From Synaphobranchus kaupii (lineage: Eukaryota; Chordata; Actinopteri; Anguilliformes; Synaphobranchidae), in assembly GCA_029718625.1 (NCBI GenBank), contig CM056391.1, positions 10,206,345-10,270,344 on the forward strand: a DNA stretch of 64,000 bases. Direction: 5' to 3'. The stretch's first letter is position 1, and every line of letters starts with the position of its first letter. The translations under genes and the position numbers were made by a program. Below are positions 1-11,850 of the stretch, piece after piece. The notes under the pieces were generated by a model. It did no database searches. It had not been told where the DNA came from and was given only the letters and a program-made list of their open reading frames with translations.

Positions 1-1550
1 CTTTTTATTTCAGGTCACTTTCATGAATTCAAAATCAACTAACCAGTGATCTCTGGGTGCTGGGACTACAATCTCTCTGTTTCTGTAAGTAACCTTTTTA
101 TCCACACTGTATTTCCTTTGATGAGGCTGTTCTCATTATGATTACAACAGAGCAGATATCTTTTATTTCATCATCATCCCAAAGCTTCTCCATCAAGCAC
201 TCCTGTAATACCTGTACTGAGCGATGCTGGCTGGGCCCAATTCCAGCATCACGCTCAACACCTGTCACTCTTAATCACCTTGTAGAAATTGAAATAAAAA
301 TAAAGCCATCCGACTCTCATAGATCCTACTGTAGCTACACTTTCATAGCAATTATTCATAATGGAAACAACCCTTTTTATCAACAAAATGCATTTGACGT
401 TCATGAATTAGGAAACCACATTTTGGCAAGTTTTAACGTTCACATTTCTTGGGGCAGTCTTACTTAGTAATATTTTTTTCTCTGTTGAAAAAGGTCACAA
501 AAACATCATCGATGTTGATGAGCTCTCTTAAAAAGGGTGTGGAATTTATGAAGCCTCTGTGCCGGGATGCGTACAGAGTTAATGCACTGTAGCAGCCTCT
601 GTCTGTGTGCTGACCTCCGTCCTCATATCCGCTAGTGAGCTCTTTGGGACTCCGTTCTTTATGTCCGTGTGGACGTGTGTCATGGGCCATTCGCAGCAAT
701 GCGCCGCAGTAGCCAGAGCAGAAAACAGGGCCTCCTCGTTTCTGGAAAGAGAGCTGGGGATGGGGGCTGAGGGAGGGGGGGGCGGGGTGGGGTGGTGTCC
801 CTCGGCTCTCGGGCCTGGGAGCAGAAAGTTTCAGAAACAGTTTAGGGGAGGAGTCATGAGAAATGTGGCCGGTCTTCACTGAAGAGGGGGCGGGGCCGAG
901 GGAAGGGAAAGACGTCTTTTGGATAAACACAGACTGGGTGTCTGTAAGACTTCAACACGCATTATCGGGAAAAATGTTTTTTTAGGTAAAGCCGAGCATG
1001 AAGCGTAAAAACAAAAAAAAAAAGCTAGCTTGCGTGAATTTAAAAAAAAACATTGGTAGGAAAAAGGCTTTGTCAGAAACACAATTAGATTAATAAAGAT
1101 AAAATCAGAATAAAACAAAGGTTTATTTCCGCATACTACTCTGGCAGTGTAATGACATGGCGGGAATGTTCTGTTGGAGTGTTCACAGCTGTGCTCTTAT
1201 ATCACCGTGTCAGCTGCACAACATGTCAGAAACTGTTTTCGGAGCAGATCGATGGGCACCTGCCTCTTAGTGAGCCTTCCTCTATACGTTGTTTGCAGTG
1301 TCTGCTGGCGTGGCTAAGTCCTCCCGGCTCAGGAATGCCAAACGTGAGGAAACAGCAGGGGAATTGGTTTACTTTGGCCGCACTCTGCCGGCTAAACGGC
1401 TGGAATGACAAAGGCTTAGCAGTGATGACTCCTTTTGTCTGTTGTCGATCGGTTTGGGTCGTGGCGAAAATTCCGCAGGCCTTGTAACCACAATTCAAGT
1501 CAAATGGGCTGGACGTTCGAGGTCCTGAAAGAGCCGAGTCGACGCACTGT
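1..1550. other. Intronic sequence without recognisable gene
   Basis: This is mixed-composition single-copy sequence. It includes a G-rich patch near 750-810 and A-rich runs near 1010-1050. The open frames here are short, overlap on both strands and show no recognisable protein. I see no splice-flanked coding exon and no repeat element. Confidence 0.55.
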
Positions 1551-1724
1551 GGGCCTGATTTACCAAGACCTTTAAGTGTGCAAAACCTTTTTGCACACGC
1601 AAAACCAATAACATGACAAATGATTGGTTATGGTATTTGTTTTGCACCAATCATTGGTTGTCTTGTTAGTTTTGCGTGTGCTATAAGTTTTTGCACCCGC
1701 TAAAGGTCTTAGTGAATCAAGCCC
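1551..1724. mobile_element. Hairpin MITE-like DNA element
   Basis: The 174-bp element begins GGGCCTGATTTACCAAGACC. Its right end, read on the other strand, begins GGGCTTGATTCACTAAGACC. The similarity continues inward for roughly 80 bases on each side, through shared GTGCAAAA, GCACACGCAAAAC and AATGATTGG blocks, so almost the whole element folds on itself. This is the structure of a non-autonomous miniature inverted-repeat element. There is no coding capacity. I cannot see a convincing target-site duplication, and the superfamily is not assigned. Confidence 0.85.
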
Positions 1725-1863
1725 TATGTGTGTATTTATGTTCTGACTAAAGTGGACCCTGCCCTGGACTGTCGTTTCTGGGTTTCTTTGACTTTGTGTG
1801 GTTTTAGAAACTGTGACAGGATACGAATATCAGAAATAAGAGCTTCACCTGCGCTATATTGGC

Positions 1864-2188
1864 TGCGTCCCAATATTCTTCTCTCCCCACCTCCTTTCCT
1901 CCACTCCCCCACTACCACTTCTCTCCTACCCGGAAGTATGCAAAACTGCCTGAATGTTTTAAGTATTTGCATATACAGTATACAATGTACCTGACATTGC
2001 GGTTTACGTAGAGACATTAATTAACATGTAACCATTTATACGTAATTAAGATGTAATCAGCAACATTAGATTAAAACACAAAGATCAGTTTCCGGGGCAC
2101 AGAGGAGAGGAGGTGGTAGTGAAGGAAAGGAGGAGAGGAGGTGGTAGTGAAGGAGAGGAGGGTCTGTTTTTTCGAGTATTGGGACACA
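1864..2188. mobile_element. MITE-like element with imperfect inverted ends
   Basis: The left end reads TGCGTCCCAATA and the right end, on the opposite strand, reads TGTGTCCCAATA. Behind these ends lie matching pyrimidine-rich blocks: CACTACCAC and CTCTCCT on the left, and GGTGGTAGTG with GGAGAGGAGG on the right. The right arm carries an internal duplication of the block GGAGGTGGTAGTGAAGGA. The interior is AT-rich and has no protein-coding potential. It sits 140 bp from the element at 1551-1724. Superfamily not assigned. Confidence 0.7.
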
Positions 2189-2940
2189 CCCATAGTATAC
2201 GCTTGTGGGCATTGGTATTCATTTTTTATTTTTTATTTTTTTACATTTTTGTTTGCCTACCATTTTTCTACATTAAATAGCAAGAAGTACACATACAGCA
2301 AGGCAGAGTGAGCTATATATAAAATATCCCGTGTTAATTAAACTCATAGTTTATATTAAAAACATAGTTTATATGAGTCCAATTGGGACCATATATGTAT
2401 GTACACTGCACGAGTGAATTTAACTATTAACATTTTACTGCGTAGGAGAGCAGGACTGTAAGAAATACGATATATGACTAGAATCTTCATTGATGCAGCT
2501 CTGTACATATTTCAGTTTTAAGCAAGTTGGCTTTCTGTTTTATTCTTTTTCCAATTACCTGTCACTTCTAAGTTTATATTTGTATTATTTTGAGTGCATA
2601 TAATGGTGTTAAATATGAAAGCCGACGGGTAGGACTGAAGAGGCCAGCGCTGTAGGTGTTAGTGTCAGTACTGATATTTGCATTGATGCGGTGCAAATTA
2701 ACTTTTTCAACTCAGGTAATAATGACGGTTTTATTGGACTTGGTAAAAATGTGAAATGCTTCTGGCTGAGAAAAGTAAACATGTGTCTCAGGCTCTGCAA
2801 ACTGGCTTTCATCCAGTCAGTAAGCGACAGAGTGAGCCTTGTCTTTCACTGTTAGTGTTTTTAAAAAGTGTGTGTATCTGTGTTTGCGTGCGAGAGAGTA
2901 TTTGTGAGCGTGTGTACCTGTATGTAAGTCAGTGTGTTTG
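2189..2940. other. AT-rich intronic sequence
   Basis: AT-rich single-copy sequence with no gene, no clear repeat family and no splice-flanked open frame. Confidence 0.5.
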
Positions 2941-3110
2941 AGACGTTGTGTGTGTGTGAGAGAGAGAGAGTGAGAGAGAGAGAGGGAGAGAGAAAATCGT
3001 GTGTGTGAGGGAGGGAGGGAGAGAGACACAGAGCAAGAGCATATTGCATATGTGTGTGTTTATGTTTTTGAGAGGGAGAGAAAGAGAGCATACAGTGTGT
3101 GGTGTGTGTA

Positions 3111-3194
<84 letters not shown>
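2941..3194. repeat. Compound GA / TG microsatellite
   Basis: GA-rich repeats (about 2957-3030, with GGGA interruptions) are followed by a pure TG run of about 80 bp at 3114-3194. The short open frames over this block on both strands encode only Ser-Leu, Val-Cys or Thr-His alternations and are artefacts of the repeat. Confidence 0.95.
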
Positions 3195-3200
<6 letters not shown>

Positions 3201-4439
3201 CTGAACTAACCCCAAATAATTTTGATAATTTACTGTTTGTGAATGGGTCCATTACAGTGTGTAAGAACTTAGACCTCTGGTGGACAATTTTCTGGAGGAG
3301 TATCCTCATAGCCTTATGCCCTGTCATTCAAAAAATAACATAATTTTTTTAAGTACTTAAATTTTACAGTTGCTTGGTCAGGATTTATATTATCTTTTAT
3401 GGCCCTTGCAGAAAAATAATTTTAATAAAAAGCTGACTCTCTGCGTTGCCTTGTGTTCGAGAGAATGCCCAGGGAAGAATAAGACAGGAGTTAGCACCGT
3501 GAAACTAAATTATGACTACAATTACTGCATTCAGCCAATAATGATTTGTAGTAGTTAGACTACTACACTAAACATTAGATTACAAATATGGATATTCTGT
3601 GGATAAAACTAGCAACCATTAATACAATTTTATAAATTAATAAGTGCTGGAGTAGTTTAGTTCTGAAAGTAGTGTAGAATGACGATGGATAGCTTATTCT
3701 GTAGAGCTACAGAAGAACCTGCAACCTTCCAAATTATTATTAATCTTTTACTTTCCTCTCTATGCATGCCTGACAAGTTTTATATATTTCTGTGTCTCTC
3801 TACGTTTTTCTTTCTTCGTCAATGACATGTTGATGCCATTGATGCTATTGAAACGGGCTACAACTGCTATACCCTCGGTGCAGTAACAATGGGCTGGTTA
3901 ATTAGTCAGAAGAGGGCATCGCTCAGTGCCCTTTGTGCCCTGCTCAGTGTCTGCCCTTCTGACTCTGTAAGGGGGGAGGGGGGGCGTTGGGTTTTGTTTT
4001 TGAGGGGGGGATCATTGATTTTGGGGTCAGAGTTCTCTGTTTGCCCCGAGCATTCCGATGTGACTCGGCAGGACGTGGAACAGCGCGGGGCAAAGTTTCC
4101 ATTTTAGATCTGTTTGAGTGCGTTAAAGAACAAGAGCGCAAATACAAGCACGGGGACCAGGTGGCCAGGATTCCACACTCATCCCCTGTCGCCTTCATTT
4201 CGGAATGACTGTTTATGAAGCGCCCCCCACCCCCACACCACCACTCCCCTGCGCGTATATCAGGAAGACTCAACTCGCTCGTTAATCTAAATTCTTTTGC
4301 AGCTTTAATCTGCATGTTTAATTAATTATGAAAGGAGGCGGTGATTAATTTCAGCCGTGTACGGTTTGTTACCTGGGGAGTGTTTGGAGACGCATTTGGA
4401 GGATACGTTGGGGGGGGGGGGGTCAATAGGTGGATGGTC
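3195..4439. other. Intronic sequence without recognisable gene
   Basis: Mostly single-copy sequence with a G run near 4410-4421. The small open frames near 3890-4315 overlap on both strands and match nothing I recognise. Confidence 0.5.
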
Positions 4440-5340
4440 TTCTTGGCCAGGGCGTGGCCAGGGATGACTCTCAGAGTGGCTAAATAAAATCACTCTGCCA
4501 CTTAATGAAAATGAACAGCCAAAGGATGCCTGTTTTCCAGCTTTTTTTTTTTTTACATTTCTCCAGTCGGTCTTATGACCGTTACATGATTATTAGTGAT
4601 GTCATCACGGGAACAAGGCTACTTTTCAGAAAGCCAGAGTTTTAATTAAATCGGCCCCTAAATGTTTAAATCCTATCAGGCCCCAGAGGAGCACTAGATG
4701 TAAGTGTCGTGTCTTTAAAGATTTAATAGAGGCAGATTAAATTACTCTCAAGAAACAAACAGACTAAAAAAAAAAAAAAAAAGCTGAAAAGTCTGAAGAT
4801 GACATGAGGTAGGCTCGTAGTGTTTCGTGGGCCGTCTTTATGTTTCACCCATTTAGTGTCTCGAGAGCCGCAGCCCGTTTCACTAAATGGCAGCCTATTC
4901 TAGGCTTTGCCGGGTTCACACACTGGTCCAGTGTGTGTCCAGAGTTGTGTGCCCTCAGCAGCAAAAAACCCTCTCGCCAGAATAAACACTAACGTAGACT
5001 TGCTGGCTGTTTTCCTCTCAAGGTACAATGCAAAGGCAACGTTAAGTGAAAAACTAAAATAACGCGCCATGCAGCTGTCCGCCGAACGTGGTGGGCAGCT
5101 TCTCATTAATATCCCCCTGCCTGTGATGACTAATAATTCTAAGCTAAAGTCTCGCGCAATTAATTAACGGTTTCGGCCATGAACTTTTCTCCCAAAGAGC
5201 CGTGAATCCTCAGCACCCACAATGCACCGGTCTGCCAGTGTGACTCACCCTTATGTTGAGCCTCGTCAGTTAATTGATTCGCAAATTATTTAAAGTTTGT
5301 GGTGCCCCGGGGAGCTCTCAGCGCTAACGACAGCCGTTGC
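4440..5340. promoter_or_regulatory. Candidate conserved non-coding element (sox6 intron)
   Basis: A long non-repetitive block with clustered ATTA/TAAT motifs, including TTTTAATTAAATCGG near 4641, CATTAATATCCCC near 5104, GCAATTAATTAACGG near 5156 and AGTTAATTGATTCGC near 5268. There is no open frame of note. Such sequence is typical of deeply conserved enhancers around developmental transcription factors. Conservation and activity are inferred from composition only; no alignment was possible. Confidence 0.35.
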
Positions 5341-8229
5341 CACGGAGTTTAGACGAGCCTCGTTCTCGTGGCCTTAATAAGCCCAGTGAAAAAGGCCTCC
5401 CTAGCTTTCACGTGTGTGTCTGCAGATCAATGCACATCGGCAGGCTTGTGTTCTGTGTGGATCAGGGAGGTCAGCGTTATTTTTTTTTGCTGTGTTTGAT
5501 GTGGCGTGTTTGGATGAGTCTGCTATTGTACAGCTTAAGCCCATGTCAGCTGCATACAGTTTCTACATACCGTCCGCTTTTTAGAGGTATAAGATACAAC
5601 ATTTTATATTTTTCAAATTATTATCATCCCATTTGCATGTAAATGCTGAAGAAAAACCAAATGAAAAAACCAAAAATAAAACAACAGTCAGTATGGAGTC
5701 GGTGTGAGATTAGGGGCTACTGCTGTGTTGTAGAACAGCAGGAATAGCAGAAAATTCCGACAAATAAAACTCAAACATAAAGAAGTCTTGTTTCATTATT
5801 GATGTGGGATATAAAGGCAGGCCTCCGGTGGCATCCTTGGGCAAAGGGTTGTTTCTGGCCCTGCTGGGTCATCACCATCATTGCTGTGGTATCAAATTAC
5901 ATCTTGGTCCCAAAGATTAGTTTTTAGTGCTGCTTTAGATGTGATTTTGTGACTAATGTTGAGTTTAATTAATAACTTGATAAATAACAGTCGGAAATGC
6001 CCTATTAAGCTTCAATAACTACGCAATTAGCTCAAATGAACATACAGTGCAACTGTTACACGCCATTTATGCTAAAAGACAACCATTAATATTTATTTTT
6101 TCAGTATAATTTATGAGTTGGCTGTTGCTATCGCTATCACTGGAAATTCCTGCCTGACATTAGCTTAATGATATGTCCCTCTTCTGTTGTTACCAACAAT
6201 CAGTTCAGCTTGGTTTAAAATCCATTTTATTTCTAGCGAGTGTGGAGGTCAAAGGGCTTCGAAACAGAGTTAGTCTAAAAATAACATTATACTTTGAAAC
6301 AGCTGGCAGAAACCTCCAAGGACTTCCTCTTAGCTTTTAAAAGAGAAAAGGCCACAGCTTCTACCACAAGCTTGCGGCCCACTGTCCCTATGAACAATCA
6401 GCGCTTGTAATAACATTGTAACTACATTCACTGTTACTGTGACATTAAAATAACTTGGAGGGAAATACAGGTTATAATGTTGCTACAAATTGTTCCACCC
6501 AGAAAAACTAAACTGGATAAGAATATAACATTGAGTTTGTGGCTTATTTGTAAAAAAATAATTGGTTTAAAATGGATTTCCAGCAAATAATTTGATGTTA
6601 TTCCATAATGCCTTTTTAGACTGATTATTTTAAGCTAGCTAACATTAGCTTTGCTACGTAGCCAACTTGTTGCTGTTTAGCTAATGTAGCCTGCACATTA
6701 GTTGACTAGCCATGCAACCTTTTAAGGTATTTTAAGGATGCAAACTTTTTACTGCTAAATAATAGTAAGTTATATTACATTCATAATGTCACAGGTATTG
6801 TTTAGGCCTATTGGCCTATGGCCAAGAGAAGATGTCTTTGTAGGAGAAATATGTAGGACTATGTATGTACAAATATTTAATATGGGTGTATTTACTGGCT
6901 GACTAGTTTGAAATGTGTTAGTAATGGTTTGTAATATTAACTTATTCTTATTACTAATAGTTTATATACCCATTTTTCCTCATGTTTGCATGCAGCAATC
7001 ATCCTACCAAGACAACTTATACTGGTCACAACCCAGTATACAATCTGAATGAATCACAACACCCACAACTACATCAGTCCTCTGTTATTACTGACTGTGC
7101 AGTCTTGCGGTTCAGTTCAAATAATACCGCTCCTTCCCATTGATTGACTGGTGTTTATTCCCATTCTCAGGGCGTCACACCGTCCCCAGTGAAGTGTGTG
7201 AGTGAAACTAACATTCAGCAGATTGGACCTCAGCCATTGTTTATGAAACCAAGATACAACAGACATTCTTAATGTATATTTATGACTTAATTATGTTTGT
7301 ACAGTGAGGCCTTGCGTCGTAATGTATGTTGATTTAAGAATTGTACTGGAAATTGTAAACTGGACAGACACCGTGTAGTTATGGTTTTCCTTGTGTGAGG
7401 GATCTATTCTTGTTTAACATTGTTTTCTGTCAAAGGTGCAGCCAGAAACCAGGCTGGCTGTAATTCACTGGGTTAGCGTGGTAGGGATAATCTCAATATC
7501 ACTGGTCTCCTATTAACTTCATAGGTAAAAATAATTGTCCAGGTTCATCTACCCTGACCAAAAAACCAGTGCATGATGCAATTACATATTTAATTAATTT
7601 ACATGACAGTGCATTGCAGGGGATTGTGGGATGGCATTCATAGAAGGACTGCTGCAGAACTATGTCTAAGTTCTTTCACGGTAGCAGATCTGACCTACAG
7701 GCAAGATAATGGCAGCAGAAAAATGTAATTCCATAGTGAGTCATTTCTTAAGTTGTTTTTCCATAGTTTTGATTTAACTTTTCTTTTGTGTATTTTGGGA
7801 AAAGTGCTGCCAGACAGCTGTTAAGAATAGAAGAAAGAGCTCTTGTCGAGACTACCTCATCAAACATTACAGCTATAATGAAAATATATTTCCCGTATGC
7901 TGCGGTTTTTGCTATTTTTAGTAATTTTTCAGTTTATCTCTTTTGGCTATCAGTGTCAAAGACAAAACATTGTTCCAACAATAGCTTTTTTGTTCTGAAT
8001 GAAGATTTAAATCAAAATGAAATGCAGGATGGATGGCAAATGTCTCACTTCACTAAAGTGCTTTATTCAGAGATTAATTCTTCATTACACAATAACCTCA
8101 CTTAATCTGCTCCATCCCATAAACTCAGAGAACCAGATGCAACTCCAAAGCATCAAATTATGGATATTTCGGCTTCCAACTGAAGCCGGAGACTTTCTCT
8201 GTGAACTTAGCAAGTTCTGGAAATAAAGG
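5341..8229. other. AT-rich intronic sequence without recognisable gene
   Basis: Long AT-rich stretch with scattered short inverted motifs, such as TAAGCTAGCTAACATTAGC near 6631 and its partial complement TAGCTAATGTAGC near 6678. The 105-codon open frame at 7788-8105 lacks similarity that I recognise and has no supporting signals. No gene called. Confidence 0.5.
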
Positions 8230-8780
8230 GAAAAAGAAAAAAAGAGCTGTAATTGATTTCCACTTTACTAAATGTGTAACCTGCAGAATCTCTTTCTGTT
8301 ATTAATTCATTTATTTATTGTGAGTGGGGATGTTTGTAAGTTTGTCTGTGGTAATGTTTTCATTAGAAACGGCTCCAGGCCAGCTGGTCTCTGTAGGGGA
8401 AGGCTCTGCACTGCTCACCTATTAGAGAGGCTGTGTGTCTGCGCTAATGCCGAGCAGCCTGTAATCTGGGCCCCATTAGCAAGCCGCTGTCATTCAGACA
8501 CACGGTGTCGGCCTGATTTAAATAAAATGAAATGAAGATAGTTGTTTGGGGTCCCCTGGCTTCCCTCGTTGCCGTAAACATATGCTCCGCGCCCCGCTTC
8601 TTTCCATCTTATTTATGACTTTAATTTGTTGTGTGGGCTGCGCTAGAAATTAAATTTAATACAATCCTCCCGGGGACCCTGCCATATAATAACATGGTAA
8701 TTTCTGTGTATCCTTTTGAAAAATGAGGAAATTAATTCTTTCTGACATGTTCTAATTATTCCAGTGTGAACAGCAAATCC
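8230..8780. promoter_or_regulatory. Candidate conserved non-coding element
   Basis: Single-copy block with many homeodomain-type cores, including GTAATTGATTTCC near 8250, GTTATTAATTCATTTATTTA near 8299, AAATTAAATTTAATACAATC near 8646 and AAATTAATTC near 8729. It has no coding signal. The regulatory role is inferred from composition and from the sox6 context. Confidence 0.3.
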
Positions 8781-8830
8781 ACTACCTCCCTCCCCTCCCC
8801 ATGCACACACACATACGCGTTCACACATGT

Positions 8831-8831
<1 letters not shown>

Positions 8832-8872
<41 letters not shown>
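8832..8872. repeat. CA microsatellite
   Basis: Pure CA dinucleotide run of about 41 bp. Confidence 0.95.
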
Positions 8873-8875
<3 letters not shown>

Positions 8876-9049
8876 GCCCCAGGAGTGTTGGAGGTGAGAG
8901 GCTGGCGGTGGGCTCCGAGGTGCTAATGCTGACCAGCAGTGCGTTTAATTTGAAGCATGAGCAGACACCTTTCAACACACCTTCCTGATGTCGGAGCGCT
9001 TTACACAAATTAATTCACTTCTCATCTGGCAGCTTTGACTTGGGGAACC

Positions 9050-9074
9050 GGGGGGGGGGGGGGGGGGGGGGGGG
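9050..9074. repeat. Poly-G run (25 bases)
   Basis: Uninterrupted G homopolymer. Its length is likely to be unreliable in sequencing. It could form G-rich secondary structure. Confidence 0.9.
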
Positions 9075-9373
9075 CAGAAGAATGACAGGGGCGCTCAGGT
9101 ACAGTCAGGTGCAGGAAGAGAAAGTGGTCATTGGTCAGACGTGATCCTGTCTGCCTGTCAGTCACTCAGGCTTGCCTTCATGCCCCTTCCTCCTGTCTGT
9201 CAGTGTGAATGTGGGGGTGCACAGGGACCTGCTGGACCTGGAACTGCAGGGCTGCTGGGATTGAGACATCTGCCACCCCCCAGCCCCCAAAACCCCTCCC
9301 CTCCTTTCAGTCAGAGCTCTTTCACACCTCTCAGTGTCCACAGAAGATACTTTAAACACTCAGAGGCAAACCC

Positions 9374-9883
9374 TGATACTGGCACTCACAGATTTCACAC
9401 TCACACTCTGATACTGGTCCTCACAAATTACACACACTCTGATACAGGCACTCACAGATTACACACTTACACTTTGATACAGGCACTTACAGATTACACA
9501 TTTACACTCTGATACAGGCACTCACAGATTACACACTTACACTTTGATACAGGCACTTACAGGTTACATACTTACACTCTGATACAGACACTTACAGGTT
9601 ACATACTTACACTTTGATACAGGCACTTACAGGTTACATACTTACACTCTGATACAGGCACTCACGGATTACACACTTACACTCTGATACAAGCACTCAC
9701 AGATTACACACTTTCACCCTGATACAGGCACTCACATATTACACACTTACACTCTGATACAGGCACTCACAGGTTACATGCTTACACTCTGATACAGGCA
9801 CTCATGGATTACACACTTACACTCTGATACAGGCACTCACAGATTACACACTTTCACCCTGATACAGGCACTCACAGATTACG
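9374..9883. repeat. 35-bp minisatellite, about 15 copies
   Basis: Head-to-tail units begin with GATACAGGCACTCACAG at 9374, 9410 and 9441, and then every 35 bases to 9861. Variants include ACTCTG/ACTTTG and CACTCAC/CACTTAC. A further diverged unit lies beyond the interspersed element at 9897-10068. Confidence 0.95.
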
Positions 9884-9896
9884 CCACTTTCCCCAT

Positions 9897-10068
9897 GGAT
9901 TTGGGATTTATAAAAACAAAATTGACCTCCAAACATGTGCACATTTGCACAGAGTATGACGCATGCGTACGCACATTTTTGAGACTGTGGGAATTGGCGA
10001 CTCCAATGGCGGGGAAACTGGCATACGCATCATTTTTGTACGTACGCACCGTTTATACATGAGGCCCT
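9897..10068. mobile_element. MITE-like fragment inserted in the 35-bp minisatellite
   Basis: The segment interrupts the 35-bp array. Array units end near 9883, and a diverged unit reading CTCTAATACAGGACTCACAG resumes at 10073. The right end reads CGTTTATACATGAGGCCC and the left side has GGGATTTATAAAAAC, with subterminal GCATGCGTACGCAC and TACGTACGCACC blocks in near-inverted arrangement. The right end resembles a common fish interspersed repeat, recalled from general knowledge. No coding capacity. Confidence 0.55.
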
Positions 10069-10092
10069 CAGACTCTAATACAGGACTCACAG

Positions 10093-11263
10093 TATCCTCA
10101 CTGGGTCCTGATCTCCCACGATCTCACATAGGAACTCAGAGGGAGGGACTCAACAGGCAAGTAATTCCAATGGCAGTGTCCTTGCCTTAAGATCTTTATT
10201 CGCTCTGAAAGCTGTGACCCTGTACAATTTAAGAGCAACTCCAACACTAGAAAGATTGCCTGTGTGATAGACTAACATCAAAATCATACCTTTTGTGCCT
10301 GTCAAAAGGCAAAATAAGCACAAGAATATTCTGTACGCTGAAATATGTTTTTTCTTGCAAGACTCTCAGCATATTCTTTATGTCCATTTTGACATATCAT
10401 CTCATGCAGTTAATAAGAAGTAAGAAGTAGTCTCAGAAGTCAATTTTTATATTTAATTTGTGTGCTCACACTATACAGCATGTCTGTACATACTGTGGCC
10501 AGTACACAGTAAATACAGTAAAATATATTTAAATTAAGATGAGGAGAGTGATGCAAACTGGACACAAGGACATTTTAAAACTCATGATGTAAATGGTGAA
10601 TCGTGAAAATTGCCACATTATTCATGTTGTGAGGAACTGAATACTGAGGTCTATTATGTAGCATTGTCTCTCTTGGATCTGGGAGGTCCGTGAACGTAAC
10701 GTGTTTTATATGTAATTTCCAAACGGTCTCTGAGGTTCAGAGAAGAACAAACACACACATCCTGTGACCTGGTCAGTTGGGCCTGGTCCCCAGGGCTGTA
10801 GTCTGTCTGTCTGTCTGTCTGTCCTGTGCCCAGCATGCTCACTCTGTTAGAGGGCTGCTCTGTAGCCAGTGGGTGAGGTTCTGGCTTAACTCTGAGAGGA
10901 AGGCGTCACCATGGCCACTACATGACGAGAGGTTACAGCTTTCCAGATTTCATGAGCGCCATCTCAGCCTGCCCATTTCTGTTGCCATAGAAATGGCCTG
11001 CCCCGCCCACTCTCCGCCCTCCGGAGAGGGCGAGTGCCACACCCTCACACCTTCACTGACGCACTGTCATCAAAGTAGAGGCCTATAATATAATCTCTTT
11101 TACTGACCCACTCGTGTCACAAGTCCATTGCACAGGGAACGTCATTTTGCTAATAGTGTTAATAGCAGTTGGTTAGGCTGAACATTTTAAGTGTGGTCAG
11201 TGTTGAGGGCAAGGCACTGAAGCAGTGCTATTTTGCAGTTGGACTGAAAGTTTGAAGCGTGCT
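10093..11263. other. Intronic sequence without recognisable gene
   Basis: Mixed-composition sequence with a short TCTG tetranucleotide run at about 10801-10823. Two diverged partial copies of the adjacent 49-bp minisatellite may extend leftwards to about 11180. No gene seen. Confidence 0.5.
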
Positions 11264-11850
11264 CCGTGTTAAGACAGAGAAGCAGCTGTGTTGCTAGCAT
11301 TGGGTTAAACTCAGTGTTAAGGCGCAGAAGCAGCTGTGCTGTTAGTGGTGGGCTAGCCTCCTGTGTTAAGGCATGGAAGCAGCTGGGCTGTTAGCGGTGG
11401 GCTAGCCTCCTGTGTTAAGGCGCAGAAGCAGCTGTGCTGTTAGCAGTGGGCTAGCCTCCCGTGTTAAGGCGCAGAAGCAGCTGTGCTGTTAGCAGTGGGC
11501 TAGCCTCCCGTGTTGAGGCGCAGAAGCTGCTGTGCTGTTAGCAGTGAGCTAGCCTCCTGTGTTCAGGCACAGAAGCAGCTGTACTGTTAGCAGTGGGCTA
11601 GCCTCCCGTGTTAAGGCGCGGAAGCAGCTGTGCTCTTAGCGTTGGGCTAGCCTCCCGTGTTAAGGTGCGGAAGCAGCTGTGCTGTTAGCGGTGGGCTAGC
11701 CTCCCGTGTTGAGCTGCGGAAGCAGCTGCGCTGTTAGCGGTGGGCTAGCCTCCCGTGTTGAGCTGCGGAAGCAGCTGCGCTGTTAGCGGTGGGCTAGCCT
11801 CCCGTGTTGAGGCGCGGAAGCAGCTGTGTTAATTGTAGTTGGTTAGACTG
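11264..11850. repeat. 49-bp minisatellite, about 12 copies
   Basis: The core AGCAGCTG occurs at 11281, 11329, 11378, 11427, 11476, then as AGCTGCTG at 11525, then at 11574, 11623, 11672, 11721, 11770 and 11819. Most units also contain TGTTAGCGGTGGGCTAGCCT-like sequence. The most homogeneous units are at the right, suggesting recent amplification there. Confidence 0.95.

Noticed and set aside
9374..9883. Regular 35-bp repeats resembling a CRISPR array
   Set aside because: Units are head to tail without unique spacers, vary internally, and lie in a vertebrate intron.
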